Assembly (NCBI GenBank): GCA_019009955.1
Contig: CM032233.1
Span: 89,621,001 to 89,685,000 of the forward strand
Direction of reading: 5' to 3'
DNA: 64,000 nt
Source of the DNA: Riptortus pedestris
Taxonomy: Eukaryota > Arthropoda > Insecta > Hemiptera > Alydidae
Shown in pieces: positions 26,601 through 41,600 of the stretch; position 1 is the stretch's first letter, and each line of letters begins with the position of its first letter. The notes beneath the pieces were generated by a model. It worked only from the letters and a program-made list of their open reading frames with translations. It searched no databases and was not told the origin of the DNA. The translations under genes and the position numbers were made by a program.

Positions 26601-29600
26601 GTGCTCTATATATAATTAAATCAATTAATATGTTACAAATGAATTTATGTTTCCGAGAGTCTAAAAAATTGAACAATGGAAATAATAAACAAATGCCAGT
26701 GAGTCTTTTTCCTCAGACCAAGTGGAATGTCATCTGTGGGACAGATTTACTCAGCAAAAAACAATGATTAAATCAACTTTAAATGAAGCCTAACTGTTGA
26801 TTGATTACTTAACAGATTTTTTTTTTGTTTGACATTTTTTGAGTTCTGAAAATCAATATAATATTATTTATTTCTATAATTCATTCATTACTTTAAGCAT
26901 ACCTAGTTTTCTGCCTATAGTTCTCAAATAAAGAAAATTTTCCAATATTTTGAAAATCTTTGGTTTATGACACCTTGATAAGTCATTTCCTGACATTTAC
27001 CTTGCAACAAGATATACCTATGTCATTTCACTACGTGTACCAATTTATTCTAAATATATGTATCTGCTTTAACAATAAATAAAAGTTGTAAATAACAACC
27101 CGTTCCCAAGTGACCATAAACATCAATATCTAAAGCTCACTCGACAAAATGTTTGTAACTGTGTAATCTATTGAATAGAATTATATAAAAACAATTTAAA
27201 TAGGGTTAATTCTTTAATACATTTTACTCATTAATGAAATTAAAATATTCCTGTTCCAAACCTATTTCGATTCTACTGAATATACAGAAACAAATTTGAT
27301 GTAGCCCACCATGATTATGACCACCAAATAAAACAGATGCCACATTTCACTTAGCTTCAAAAGTAGGACACACTGATGTTTGTCAATTGTTAATATTTTG
27401 AGTGTATAACTAACAAAAAAAACCGTAACATAAGTAAGCTATATGCAGAATCACCCAACAGAGTATAGCAAATTAACTGCGAAGCAGATCATGCTGTTTC
27501 AATTGCAAGAACAGAGAACTTATTTGAGAGGCTGCAATCATGTGAGAGCTTTTTGGATATTCAAAATAAAAGAAACTAAAAATAACAAAACTATGTCACT
27601 GATGAGTAAAAATGAAATAGTGCAAGAATATTTTGCATTTTCATGTTGTATTCAATATTTCAGCAGATGGATATGGTGTGTCCATTCTTATAAAACTAAC
27701 CATAGCCTTTCTAAGTAAATAAAAAATGATTTTTTAAAACATAAGTAATACAATTCCATTTTTCTACATTAAAGGATTACAAAAAGTGTGGAATAATGAT
27801 ATTTTTTAATGATAAAAAATTAGACCAGTAAACATATACATTACATATATGCCATACATATAAGTTACATATATGCTACTATGATGAACTGATTACACTG
27901 TAATCTAGTAGTAATATTAATTTCTCAAAAGAGATTCCACAAAAATTTGAAATAAGTTGTAACATAGATACACGGAAATTGTTCTTCATTGATAAGTACC
28001 TCATTTATGTTTTTAAGCCACATTAAATTAATCATAATAATATGCAAGTACCCTTATTTTCTAATTCTACTATGCAACAATTCTTTAAAAAAAATTGGAT
28101 ATCCTATTTAGTGTAAAGAAAATAAGAAATAAAACAAACTCATTTGATTTTTATAAAAATGTTGTATTCTTTCTATTTGAATTATTATAAATAGAAAGCA
28201 AATGGACTTTTCCATTCAAAAGTAAATATCTTCACACTGATTACAAAATTGACTAAAGTGGAAGGGTATAAGATAGCTCAGCTTATTTCATGCTACACTT
28301 TTATTTAAAATGTCCTTCATAAATGTGAGTTTAAATTAATAAACTGTTTGTTTGTATAATATAGTATTTATTTGACTGAGGGGAGAAGACTGACTTTAAA
28401 ATTTGTCCTATATTATAGTTTTCTTTAAATCTGAAGATGCCTCATTGCTTTCAAAACAGGTTGCCAATAAAATATTACGCAAGAAGATATTTTTTTTATC
28501 TGACTCAAAAATTTCATTAAGGTGAGGTATGCTTTAAAAAAAATATGCACTCTTAGAGCTATAAGAAAGCTAAAAGTTTAAACACATAAATAACATGAAA
28601 GACTGGTTATTTGAAAATCTTAATGGTAAGGGAAAGTAAGGGATGTTTAATCCAAATAATAAATGTTACAGTTGCATATAATTTGAGGATGAAATGCAAA
28701 AAACAAACAAATATGATTTGTGGGGGAGGGGGGGGGGTAGTGTAAATCAGTTACAATGAAGCGCTACTTCCCTCTAGAAACATCTTCACACAACTGAATG
28801 ATCTACAATACAGAAATATAATATAATTCTGAGATTGCATTTAATGATAAAAAAAGTATATACAAATTGTTTGTTGCCTTATGTCTAATAAGTAGCTGTA
28901 TAAATAACATTTATCAGTTTTCTAAATGATTAAACATACCTTTTTAAAAGTACTCATCACATCGTTAAATATTTATTACATATGTGCACAAATTCATGAA
29001 ATTCGGCATGTATTTGTACCCCATTATGGAGCATCATTCCTCATAAAAAAAAAAAATATTGTCTATTTGAGAAGCCAAAATAAGGTGGGAGTTATAGAAA
29101 CCATTTCTTAAATATTTCTAAGTATACTTTTAATACATTTTTGAAAAGGGTCTTGTTGAGTACTCTGTTGACTTTTTAAATTCTATAATGACAGATTTAT
29201 TGATGGTTATAGATACTTCCTCCCTCCTATATCTGTATCAATTGGAGATAATCTTTTGTAAATGCAAAACTTATTTCTCAAAAACATTTCTCTATATCTA
29301 TTATGGATGCAGAAAATATGTGTGGGACATCCATTTTTTCCTATAAATTAACAAAGAAAATTACATTCTATAATGTTTTGATCTGATGCATAGAATATAT
29401 AGGCGATATTTAAGATTTTGTTATTGACCTTCTCAATTAGGAGGGTCCTACATAATGTACAAACTAATGTATTTTGATACAACCCCATTCTAAAATTAAA
29501 AAAAGAAAAACTGAATTTCACTTACATAAGCATAAAGTTGTTTGTGTTACATTGCTATCAAGTCCCTTCAGAATATTGGAGTGTTAAAAATGTAGAAAAT

Positions 29601-32600
29601 TCATTGAGTTCCTAGGCTAGCTATGTGGTTTTTTGTGTTTTTCTTTTTTGCTATGGGATGATTTTTTTATTAATTCATCATCTTTGTACAATGCATTTAG
29701 TGATTTTTTTTAATGATTTTTAGCAAAAGAAGCTCTTAAAATAGATCACATCGAGCACTCAATATATAGATTATCCTTTTCTTAATACAATTAATACTTG
29801 TTTTCTATTCTAGTTTAATGTAAATTCTCACATGATCTAGACAATGTCATTTTAAATGTTGTGAAGATATGGGTGTATTTTTTCCTGTAAAACATAATTT
29901 ATGAATGTATAAAATATAAATCTGTGTTTAATTATATGTATCAGTACATTTTATTTAAATACTGATGCATTAGCTGCTAAGTCTGAATTATAATGCATAA
30001 GAGTCAAGTTTGTAGTATCAAACTTCAAGTTCGAATACATGTCTGTCTCAATATTTCAAACAAGCCAAATTCAGATTATTAGCAAAAGCAAATGCTAGGA
30101 AAAAAACTAAATAAATATAAATCAAGAGTTAATTGCATATTTGAGGTTGCAATTCTCTGTGTTCAATTCGTAGGTTATTATTTTTTAAGCAGTTGCAAGT
30201 GGTAGATATCTTACGTCATCTATTAAAGCATTTACTGGAAATATGTAGCATTCTTCATAGTCAGTGAATTTGCTTGAAGCGAAAGCTTTTGCTGGTATTT
30301 TATTTATTTGTTTATTTTTCTTTCTAAAATAACAACAATCAAGAATATTTAAAGAAATTGAGCAAAAGCACTTAGTTTGCTTATTTTTACATCATAAAAT
30401 AGCTGGGCTGAGTTGAATAGAAGGAAATGGTACTGATGATAAAACCTTTCCCTTACCTCTTAGTGAATTGAAGCTGTTGGTCTCTGCCCTTGCAATTCTC
30501 CCCTTCCCCCTTCCACTATGTTCTGTAACCAGTTTAATTATAGGTCTTAAATTTTGAGGGACTGTCATATTTGTGGCTTGGAAAATGTCATCAAAGAGCA
30601 TATTTTTATCTTTAAGCGCAATGTTAGAGGGTAATAAAAGTAAACAAAAAATAAAATAGAAGGTGCTTGACTTTAAGTTCAAATTATTGTTAACACATAG
30701 CAGTACCATCTGTCTTTCACAAGTAGTAGATATTTAATTCTGATTAAATACATCGGATATAGTCATGAAGACAGGAATTGTATTTTTATATTACCACTGG
30801 ATAGTTTCTATTTCTGACTATTCTGATATAAATTTACAACTTATAACTATCTTTATTGTCAAGATTTTGGCAATGGAAAAACCATCCGTGCTGACAAATT
30901 GTTAAAACATATTATTAATCCTTTAGTTATGGTGGACTACTCTATGGAGAGGCCATGCTCCGGGAAGGAGAGCTATTGTTCCAGTTTACAACCTTGCTTA
31001 TCTTATGTTGCATCTTTAAAGATTATAAGGTCTACTTTAGAATAAGAAATTTATCAGACTTGCATTATGTGTATTCAGCTCATCATTTAGAAAGGTATTA
31101 TATATAAACATATATAACATGCACACATTCGTTTTCTTACAAATGTATGTTCTAGCTTTTAAAATATTTTTAAAGAACGCTATTTTATCTAAAGTCTAAG
31201 CCTTGTCATCGATCCTGTGAAAATGGAAGTCTACTGATTTCCAGATACATACAAGGAACGGGGGTTACAAGGTCATGTAATGGTTCCAACTTTTATCCTG
31301 TCTGATGAGACTAACTAACAACAATGACATAAGGGAAACATAAACATTAATGAGAGGATTTTCCCCCAAACCAAAATTGTTACAGCACCCCCCCCCTCTA
31401 ACATAGACAAACTTATGTATGCAAACTATAACTTTAATTAATCACCAGATCTGTCCGAATGCCATTGGGTCAGAAAGATTTTCACAAATTAGGCCAATTG
31501 AAATGTTAGTTTGTTATTGAGAGCTCCAGTAGCTGCAAATCCATTTTTCCCCTGAATAGTATGTCATATTTTTTTCAATTTTTTATTTTTTCTATATAAC
31601 ATACTCTCTCTCTTTTTTTTCTATGAATGATGAAAAAATAGAAGCAATATTTCATATGTTGTACTTCTAATTATTATGTAAAGTAGTTCAAATTGAAGTA
31701 ATTGAGAATTATCACTTGATAAAAAAAGTTTAGTATAAGCTTAACAAAGATTGAAACAAGAAAAAATCCAGAAAAAAAGACGGTGAATAACCAAACACCG
31801 AGAAGATAAAATTAATGTCCTTATCAGAACCATCTAGAATAAACATCAAAATGTCACAAAGCACAGAAAGCCCTAAAAGACTAAGGATATTACGGTTTTA
31901 CTATAAATCTAGGCATTAACACACTTCTGCAGATGATCTTAAAAATCTATTACTATAATGCATGGTGTTGTTAGCCTTTATAGGGGCTGATAAGCACTCG
32001 GATGTTATAGAGTAAAAATTAAATTTCCGATATAATTATTTAAGAAAAATTAGCTCCTCAATCTTAGTTTCCATTATGATTATAGAAACAAAAGGTTTAC
32101 AGTCCTAGGGGAATGATTGACCAATGTCTCCTGTCTCATTGATGTTTCAATGTCTCATTATGAATTACTTGAAGGTTAACAAGACATTTATTTTCTATCC
32201 TAAACCCTATTCTACCAAGATTTATTCCAAATTAACAACAAAAACGAAACTAACATGTAATAATTAAAAACCCTATGCAACTATGAGTTATTAAAATTTA
32301 ACAAAAGGTTACCTACTACCACCTAATTGCATTAATTAGTTTTCATGGTGCGTTGGTTACATAAGCCTACACCTTTTCAAACATGAAAATGTTAACATTT
32401 TCAAACATATTTAGAAAAAAAAATTAAGCATCAAACATTTAGAGTATGTCCTTGTTCACTATAGCACAAAGGTCCTCCTTAGATTCAACACAGAAAATAA
32501 TTGCTAAAGAGCATTTATAAAGTTCAGCAAAGAAACCTTTCAACTCGTGAAACAGAATTTATTTAACAAACTTTCTATTACCTTCTGGCTTATCAAAACC

Positions 32601-35600
32601 TACCCTTCTCTTTTTCTATATATAACTTGCCTTAAAAAAACATTCTTTGATAATCTCAAACCTCTGTTATATTTTTCATTTTATATTACAGTGTAAACTC
32701 AAAATTATTTGTTCCTTCTTCTATAATTACATATATGTTTCCAAGAGTTTTATAATTTTTGTTTATTAATGACATCCTTTAATTAATTACAATGAAAATA
32801 CTTCAATTTTAAGAATTTTTTCTTGTATAAGGTATGTTACACTATGAATAGTAGCAAATTATGAAGAAAATAAAACAATCTATTTGAGTTGAAAGTAATA
32901 TAACTTTTTATTCATCGTTAATTACAGTCTATATATTTTGTAATGTTTCTTTCTATTATCTTTGCCAAAGTAGACTATATTTTTAGAGGTCACTTTTAGT
33001 AAGAGTTCTCCTACTGATAATAGAGTATTCTAATTATTCCTTTTAACTATGGAAGTTTTGTAACTTATATTTTCCATGATTTAGAGTCAAAATTGAGTAC
33101 AATGAAATTTGTGCAAAGTAAATCAATTATTGACACAAAAATAACCTGCTCCATTGGTTAATTTCAAAAGAAAACATCTCCCCAGAAAGAATTATGAAAT
33201 AAAATTGGTGAAATACAGAAAATAAAATTTAATCGGTGATGATAAGGCTAATACATTTTTGTTTATTGGGTTTCAGTACATAAGTTTGAGTATCACTACA
33301 TTATTTCAGTGATATGATTGGGTTATCGCAAAGTCTACAGGAACCAAGCCTCCAATTCAAGTTGAATCTATTGATGTTCGGCCTTGACTTAAGCCTAAAG
33401 CCAGGGCAAGTCGAGTCTCTCATAAAAAACTCAGCCAATTGAATGAACGAATGACCTAATAAAATGGATTGACTGTAATGATTGTTTGTATGATTGGCTT
33501 TATGAAATCATTTATTTATGGACTTATTTTTTCTATGTAGGTATTTGAATAAAAATGAATCCTAACAGTACAATAGAGAATAGGCTCACAATGTGTGAAA
33601 AGGCAAATTTTACAAAAGTGACAAGGAGCTATTTATTATTACTCCCAAAAAGGTACAAATGCATGCCAGAATTTTCGTCTACCTGTTTTAAAGATATAAA
33701 AGTGTAACATACAGATGAACACAACAGGCAGATAGACACAATGGCAATACTATAAAGATCCTTCTTATAGACAATGGGTCCTAATCCCTAATCTAGGAGC
33801 AAATAAAAGTAGGCCAATTGTAGTTATTATATAGAATATGAAATCAGTTCCATGAATATGTTGTGGCAAAAAGACAATTATAAAAGGGACAATTTAAGCT
33901 TTTCTTGTTGAGAGGCTAGTGAGAGTAGATTATTTTGTCAGGCGGTAATTGGAATCACTGTGTCAGTTGAGTTCCTCCTGGATAGCTTCCAGTTTTTCTT
34001 ATTTACCATGACTTAAGGGAGAACTCTGGGTAAAAATGTATGAAATAATATTGACAGTTGGGATTGTGCAGAGGTGTTTCTTAAAGCCTTCAAGTTATTT
34101 CATGAATTGCTAATAAGATATTAATCTTCAGATATATTTTTTACGAAGTGACTTTAGTTATTCTTTTAAAGCTATAGTATTTTAGTCATCATTTTCTTAC
34201 ATAAAACATAAATAAATGATTGAACTCAAATCAAATGATGGTTGAGCTGTCACATTAAGGCATTATGGTTTTTGATATGAACCACTTTTTTTTTTTTAAA
34301 GACAACATAATATGAAAACAAACTAGCACAGAGACTAGCTCCTCTCAAGAACTGAAAATGGAAATATTCGACTCAAATGGCCTAATTTGTGAGCACTCTA
34401 TTTTATTGTTATTCTTATTCTAACACTTTACAGGTAATAGAGATAAACTATAGGTTCGTGTGCCTTTCTTTGGTCATGTTCAGAGAGGAAATGGTTTATA
34501 TACCCCACCCCATCATCAATTTTTTCCATATATGTTTGTTCAATGAAAATGAAACTTGAGATAAATATATTCTGCCCCCCCCCCTAAAGTGCTTATTTTG
34601 CATTGTAACTGTATAAAATAGTACCTAACTCACTAATGTTAAATACTTCTTTCTAATGAAGTTTTAGAAATGCAGTAAACATTAAATCAAAATGGGTCAA
34701 AAAGTTGTAAAAGAACTGGATTAAACTAAAAAGAAACTGATGAACTAAAAGAATTAATGTAATAATATAAAATAAGAATGTTTAAAAATATCAAATATTG
34801 AGCCATCTATTGTCCATATGTCTGCAATGGGTAGGATAGGGTCAGTTACAATTCAAAATCATTATCTGTAGTTGTAGACAATAAAAGAATGTTGCACAAA
34901 AAGTAAATGTGGTAATTCCAGTCACTTTATTTTTCAAGAAAGGATCTATGTTGGTTCTTTGTGCCTTACATTCATAATCCTAATAAAAAAAAAAAAAAAA
35001 AATTAAAATTCAATTTTTGTCATGTACTACCTAGTTTTTAATAAAGGTTTATAAAAATCATACAACATTTTATTTTTCTACCTCTTTTAATTGTTAAGGT
35101 TTTCATCTGGCATTTTAAAAAAAACACAAACAAAAGCTGTGTAAACTACGCAAATTTCCCATGCACAGAAATGATGCAAGTTGGCATTATCTAGACATTC
35201 TAAACTCTATTTCTCCCCTTTGGGATTTCTACCCTATGCAAACGAACTTTGAAAAATAAGGAGGATAGGAGATATTGAGTAGTAGAACAACTTAAAGTAA
35301 AAATTTCATGAGTAGGAGTGGGGTTTTACTGAAGGTTTAAAATGAAAAGAATCAAATAACTCAGTTACATTGTGAATTAGAAAGAAATGTATAGTAATTT
35401 GAATGACCTCATTTCTTTTTCATGTACAAGTTAAGATAGGTGGACATTTAAAGACATTTTTCATTAATTGTGTCATGATTTTCTTAAAGGAAATCTACTG
35501 AAATGAACCAGTACTAGAACATCACTTGGTCTTTAATCTGTACCCCTTAAATTTGATCAGTATCAAAATACAAATGAACTAAAAAGTACCAATAATCTGA

Positions 35601-38600
35601 ACAGGATTAAAGTACCTACCTACTCAGGTTAAAGAAGAAAGAAAAAATTGCTGACTGAATTTCTTGATGAGTGACTTCAAATTTAAGATATGTAGGTTGA
35701 CAGATAGGGTAAAACAGAAATTGATATGGGATTTGGTTTATTCAGAATGTATCAACAACATTGGAAGTCTTCCTCAATTTAAGGGGTTGTGTAACTTTTA
35801 CCTATTGTAATTGTAATAACGAAATAAACAACATGTAAAAAAATATGGAGTTACTGAATTTCAATAAAAGTTTTAAATGAATAGTACTCTCAAGGAAACA
35901 TGCTAATTTTTGCAAAACAAAGGTATTAGGGGAAGGGGTTTTCAGTACACTCATTATTTTTTAAACTCATTTATCTTTGAAATGTCATACTTAGGGAAAC
36001 TAATTATTATGTAAGAAAACAGCTCACTTTTTATACCTATACATATATATTTCTACAATTAGATAAAAAATTAATTATAAAAATATTAAGGGGTTTATTA
36101 ACAATAAATTTGCTTTTATATTAATATTAAGGATTAATAAAATAAAAAATAATAGAAATTAATATAAAATTAAATCATGTAATTAAAAAGTAGGAATAAT
36201 ATAAATAGTTGTATTGAGGTAGACTGGAATTGAGGAAAATAGAAACAATTTAAAAATATAACATATTTTTGGGGAAAAAAGGCATGATTGTTCAGGAGAG
36301 TTTCAAGTTTTTTTTAGATCAGTTTTAGGATCAAGGGCTTCATTTTTGACAGGGATATCATTATATTCAAATGTATAAATCAATTAATGGAATTATCATT
36401 CTTGGCCATACAACACTACAGAATATTCAGAGCACTTGAATTTTTGAGAAGACAAAATGTAGATGGAAAAGTAGTGGGTTATGACAACACATGGCCACCC
36501 ATTAAAAATGAGAAGTGATTTACTGACAGAAATAGATCTATAACTACAGTTCATAAATAGAAAATATAAACTGGTGCCTTTGTCTGTTGAAGATTTTATT
36601 GGGAACGAAAGGTGTTTATTAACAGGACGATGAAAAATAGAACCTTATTTCCCTGAGACTATCAGACTCCACAAGTTCTGGGAATTAATAGGTTCGTGAA
36701 AATGATTTTGAGTTTATATGGGATTATGGAATGTGCAGTAAATTTAGCTATTTTTCTAATATTGGATAATTTCACTTGTGTAATGTACCTTTAGCAACAT
36801 GAACTCGTTTTACTTCGAGCTGTGCTTCAACTCTGTTCAAACCATAGGGATCAGGCAGAGCAACAACAAGCTCAAAAGGTGTGCCATTAATATATGTGTA
36901 GTAATAGTGCCTTTTTCCTATGGAAACACGTCTCTGGAAGGAAAAAAGAAGTATGATAGTTACCAAAATTGTAAATCAATGTTATAACTTCATCATATTA
37001 AATTACAGCTATGTTTGATGAATTTAAATTTCATTTTTATTTACTCAACTAAAGCTAAGATCTTTTTATTCACATCAGAATTTATGCTAATATAAATAAA
37101 TATGTTAGTAAAAACATGGTTTTCTTTTATTGGTTAGTTATATTTCTTTATCCAATATAGATTCAATTAAACTTGGTGTAAAGTCTTGAAAAAGCACGTT
37201 TTCTTACTAACCACTCATTTTATTAAAAGAATCAATCTCAAACTTACCAAGCCATCATAATGGTTTTTTATAGGGAGTGTTTTACTTCCATTTCCTTGAT
37301 TGATCAACTCCTCTCTCAGCTGAAACAATCATTACATCATTCTTAATATCAAAAACATTGAAAATCTCTTATGTATTAAAGATCATTTAAACATACTGCT
37401 GTAATAACAGGATCATCTTTTCTGCAAGGAACTCCTTCATCTTTCTTTTCTCTTTTAATCGTATGCTCTTCAATATCATCTTCTACATCTTCTTGATCTA
37501 GTTTCTCTTCAATATCTTCTTTTAGCATTGCTGGAATAGCTTCTTCCTCTGTTTCATTTTTATAAAGCAATTCTACATCTGAAAAATCTATATTGTTGTA
37601 GCTAGGCTTGAGTATCCCATCAAACTAGAAAAATAAAGAAAGAGAAGTATAATGTAATTAGAGTGTAAAATTAAAATAATAGATAAATTGAAATAATATA
37701 TTCATCACATCCATATATAGTGCATATTATTTCAAGAAAATGTTTAATCTCATACTTTACATATGTGTCAACTGTATTGTCAGGCCCTGATTAAGTATGA
37801 AAGATAATAAATATAATGGTCAAATAAAATGAAGGCCACATATCTGGAAGGCAGAGTAATGGATAACAATAGAATGGATCTATATTAAAGCTAGAACGGT
37901 TGTGGGATGGAGCAACATTTAGCATTAATTACACTCTTAACTAATGCTATCTTCACCTTCAAGAATTTCTCTCTCCTATTTTAATATGGAATCATATTTG
38001 TACTAGCAATCTTCCAGAACATATTATTGATATAAAAACAGTTCTTTAAGAGACTACCACAATATCAGAACCTCAAAATAAACTTATGTTTTTGGAAAGC
38101 GCATTTTTTAAACTTAAAAATAAATAAAATATCTATAAACTTAGTTATATCTATACAGAACACGACTGCTTACCACAGGTCGGAGGTCAGGATGAATAAG
38201 AATGTATCCATTGTTGGTCACAATAAAAGCATATGCATTTACTCCAAGCTGCAATTAAAAAAAAAACAAATACTTGTGAATAACAATTCAATCAAAGATT
38301 TTATTTCAATATAAATTTGTGAAATACAATACTAAAAGGAGTATGCAGTATGAATATTAATAATATTTTGTAAGAAGGAAGATTTTCCTAATGGGTTTCA
38401 TTGGTCTTTGCAAATCAATAAAACATTATGACCACATTCGTGCATCTGTTTGTTGGCCTAACAAAAACAGAATATCGTCATTTTATATAACTCTTAACAG
38501 AAAAATGAAGTTAGATACATTTTACTCTGACAATGAAACCTTTTGTTATTATTTGTATAAGGATTATTTAACTGCTTATTAATTAATTTTTTTTTTACTA

Positions 38601-41600
38601 TGTCAAATGTATTCAAATCTAATAATAAGAAAAAAAATTCTAACTGAAAAAGTTTATTACAGTTGAAGATAACACTGATGTGTGTGTTAAAGTTTCCTTC
38701 TTACCTACCACAAATGAAGAAAAATTGGTTTAAATGTGTTATAATTGCATAATTAATTTAATAATGGTTAATAGATAATAAATAGTTTTTCATTGTGCAC
38801 AATTTTATTCCTTATGCTGAACTTATGCCAAGTACTAAATTAGACACTGTATTAGTAGTGCTTTCTTGACTATGCCTAGTTTAACCTTGAAAAATGTCAA
38901 AAGGGCATTGGAAGATTATTATTGTTTTTTTTTTATTTTTGTTTGCCTTAATCTTACTTCGTAAGCCTAGAGTCATGAGTTCGATTGTCACCTGGGCAAT
39001 AGAAATTTATTTAGTGACTAACTTATTAAATAAAATCCTTATACCCACCCTGTCTAGAAAAGGGTGACGACCTATAGAGAATCTGTGCCAGTTACCCTTA
39101 GAAGCACAACGTGGACATTAATAAATAACAATAGCAATTGTTGGTTTGTTTTCATTGAAGCCTTCTCTGCTATTTTCCTTGATTCAAATGTTATTTGATG
39201 GCCATGCTTGGCTAATCCCAGACAAAGCCTGTAGTGACTAAAAAGGAGTAGGAAGGTTATGTTATAACCTTGAATTGACTCTATACAGAGTTTTTCATTG
39301 AAATAAGAAGTTAAAAGGAATTAAATGGTGGTCTTTTTTTAGCCATAGGTCCAAGGCAATGGCAACAATGTCTAATTTTAGGCGGGTGCTAAAGCACAAG
39401 CACGTGATGGGTGAACCTGAAGGATAGACTCCTACATAGAACTCGAAATCAATTCTCACAATATTTCAAATTTTGATAATTCTGGATGTTCTAAGAAACC
39501 AATAAGATTAAATAAATAAATAAAAGCTTACCATATGCTGACTCATCAGTCTTTGTATTTCTGAATTGGGAACATCTGTCCCTGCAACTCCCAATAGATT
39601 GGCGATTTTCGTCTGGAAAAAGCAATTCCAAAATAAAAATGAAGTAAATAAATAAAATGATAAGTGAATAATAGATCAATGTGACAAATAAGATTGTTAA
39701 ACATCTTAGAACTAACATAATTAAAAATGATTTAAGCACTTTAATCTAATAGTTAACTAATAATAAAACATTTATAAAAATGGTAAAATGTGACTTTATT
39801 ACTTTATTCCTTATTAATTTATCAGATTTGTGAATAGGGATTTCATTTAAAAGGAGTAATTGTAAATTAGTACTGAAAAGAAAATATCAACTCAAATATT
39901 CAGTACTTATGCAATAATAATTTCAGAACAGTTTATTAGCCCCAGCTGTTGCTTCCATTTAAATTAGACATGTGGGTGTTTTTTTTAAACATCATACATT
40001 AAAGAAAAGTAGCGTTGCATACAAGAAAAGTGGAAAATGTTTATGTATACAAGACAAATGCACGCAGTATCCCTCTTTGAACTTTCATTTCAAACCTCAT
40101 CCAATAGAATAAAATAAAAATCACTAGGACAAGGTTATAAAAGATTCATTTGTTTGAATTCCACCCAAGAATATTTCTTTAAGTTGAGCAAAGTAGTACA
40201 CAAGAAGAGGCAGTCCTTTTAAATGCTCCCAATGACTCAAGACCTGTCTCTGGTGGTAGTCCTGTAGCATTGGGATAAGATAGTATTTGAGTGATTGAAA
40301 TATTAAATCACCATTTTCTTAAAATCAAAAAAGAAGCATTGTCTTAGGGCCAGGAGGCCAAGTTTTTATAGCTTATTTAGGTATTATTCTTGTTCTTTAA
40401 GGTTGCTTGAATTTAAATCAAGCTATGACTGGTTAATAAAATTGATTAAACATTGGTCATTTAATAAAAGTCTAGAAATAAGAATGAAGTGAAATTGAAA
40501 TACTATAAGGAATTCGTGGTCTTTTTGTTTTATAAATAAAATTGCATGTAAAAAAGATATCTTAAACTGTTATTTGCCACTATTAATTTAATTTTTCTTT
40601 ATAATTAATAAAATGGGAGTTTCCATTAAGTATGTTTTTCTTACATAAAGTCTGCTTTACCCCTGGTATCCACAAAACAGATTTGTGAAAATGAAAGTTA
40701 AGAATGTTAATTTTTTTTTAGAAAACTGCTACATTTCAATGGTTTAGGATAATTAAAGTTTTAGAAGACACAAATTAAGTAGCTAAATTACTTGTTTTTA
40801 CTTTGAAAGGATTGGAAGTTTACTTTGAAGTGAAGATGTATCAGCATGACTCATGTGCCTAGAGGAATAGGATGTATTGTTTGTTAGTGTGAAGATAACC
40901 AAGCACCAGAGGGTGCTAACTCTATAATAAATGAAACTATCGGGGCATGCTTACTTTTAACCTCAACTGTATTGCTTACTTAAATATTTACGAAGTTATT
41001 TTAATTTTTATGTTTGGTCTTATACACTATATCTCTTGAGAGAAAAAAAATAATTTTTTATTGATTTATTGCAACTGAGGCAGAGCTTGGGTATGTGGAG
41101 GGAATTAATTTTAAATTAGAAAAAGTTAATTAGTTATTGTTTGCTGTTTTTCTAAAATTATATTTTTCGATGTATGAGTCATGTCTCCTAGGTTTATGAG
41201 GGACTGTCACTTCTCTTTGTTTTTGTTTTCTGTCTTGGATTATGATTAAGGGAAATAAATATTGGACTATTAGTTTATACTGGAATAGGGACCTTTATTG
41301 TTTTTTTGTTTATTTGAAATACTTCGATCATTACATTAAAAAATAAAACTATACTTCAATCCCTTCATGTTTAATGGTTAAATATATTATTATATAGTTT
41401 ACTAGAATTTTATTATTTCATCAGCTAAATACTAATCATTCTCATAAAAAAATGTTTACAGAACAATTTGTTCTTATTTTGTTCTATAAAGAAATGTCTA
41501 AGGTTGAGTATATTGAGCAATCATTACTGCAGAAGTCTCAATATATTTGTTAATAATTGATGTTTTCACTGAAATCTATAATTTATTTAATTAGAAATGT

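Larger units (their letters stand above)
20988..36788 (-). other. 15.8-kb intron between exons 14 and 15
   Basis: The largest intron, carrying the repeats listed separately between 21.3 and 26.1 kb. From about 26.2 to 36.8 kb it is AT-rich with no recognisable gene or transposon protein. The minus-strand open frame at 30392-30709 has no family resemblance I can see. The stretch 36.3-36.7 kb is less AT-rich and may be an old relic, but I could not classify it. Confidence 0.7.

Noticed and set aside
30392..30709. 105-codon minus-strand open frame in the giant intron, same strand as the host gene
   Set aside because: No similarity to the alpha-2/delta segment expected between exons 14 and 15, which already join in phase; no splice acceptor fits.
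36330..36700. Less AT-rich stretch next to exon 14 considered as a LINE C-terminus
   Set aside because: A weak [14 protein letters not shown] reading was not supported by any second motif in order.
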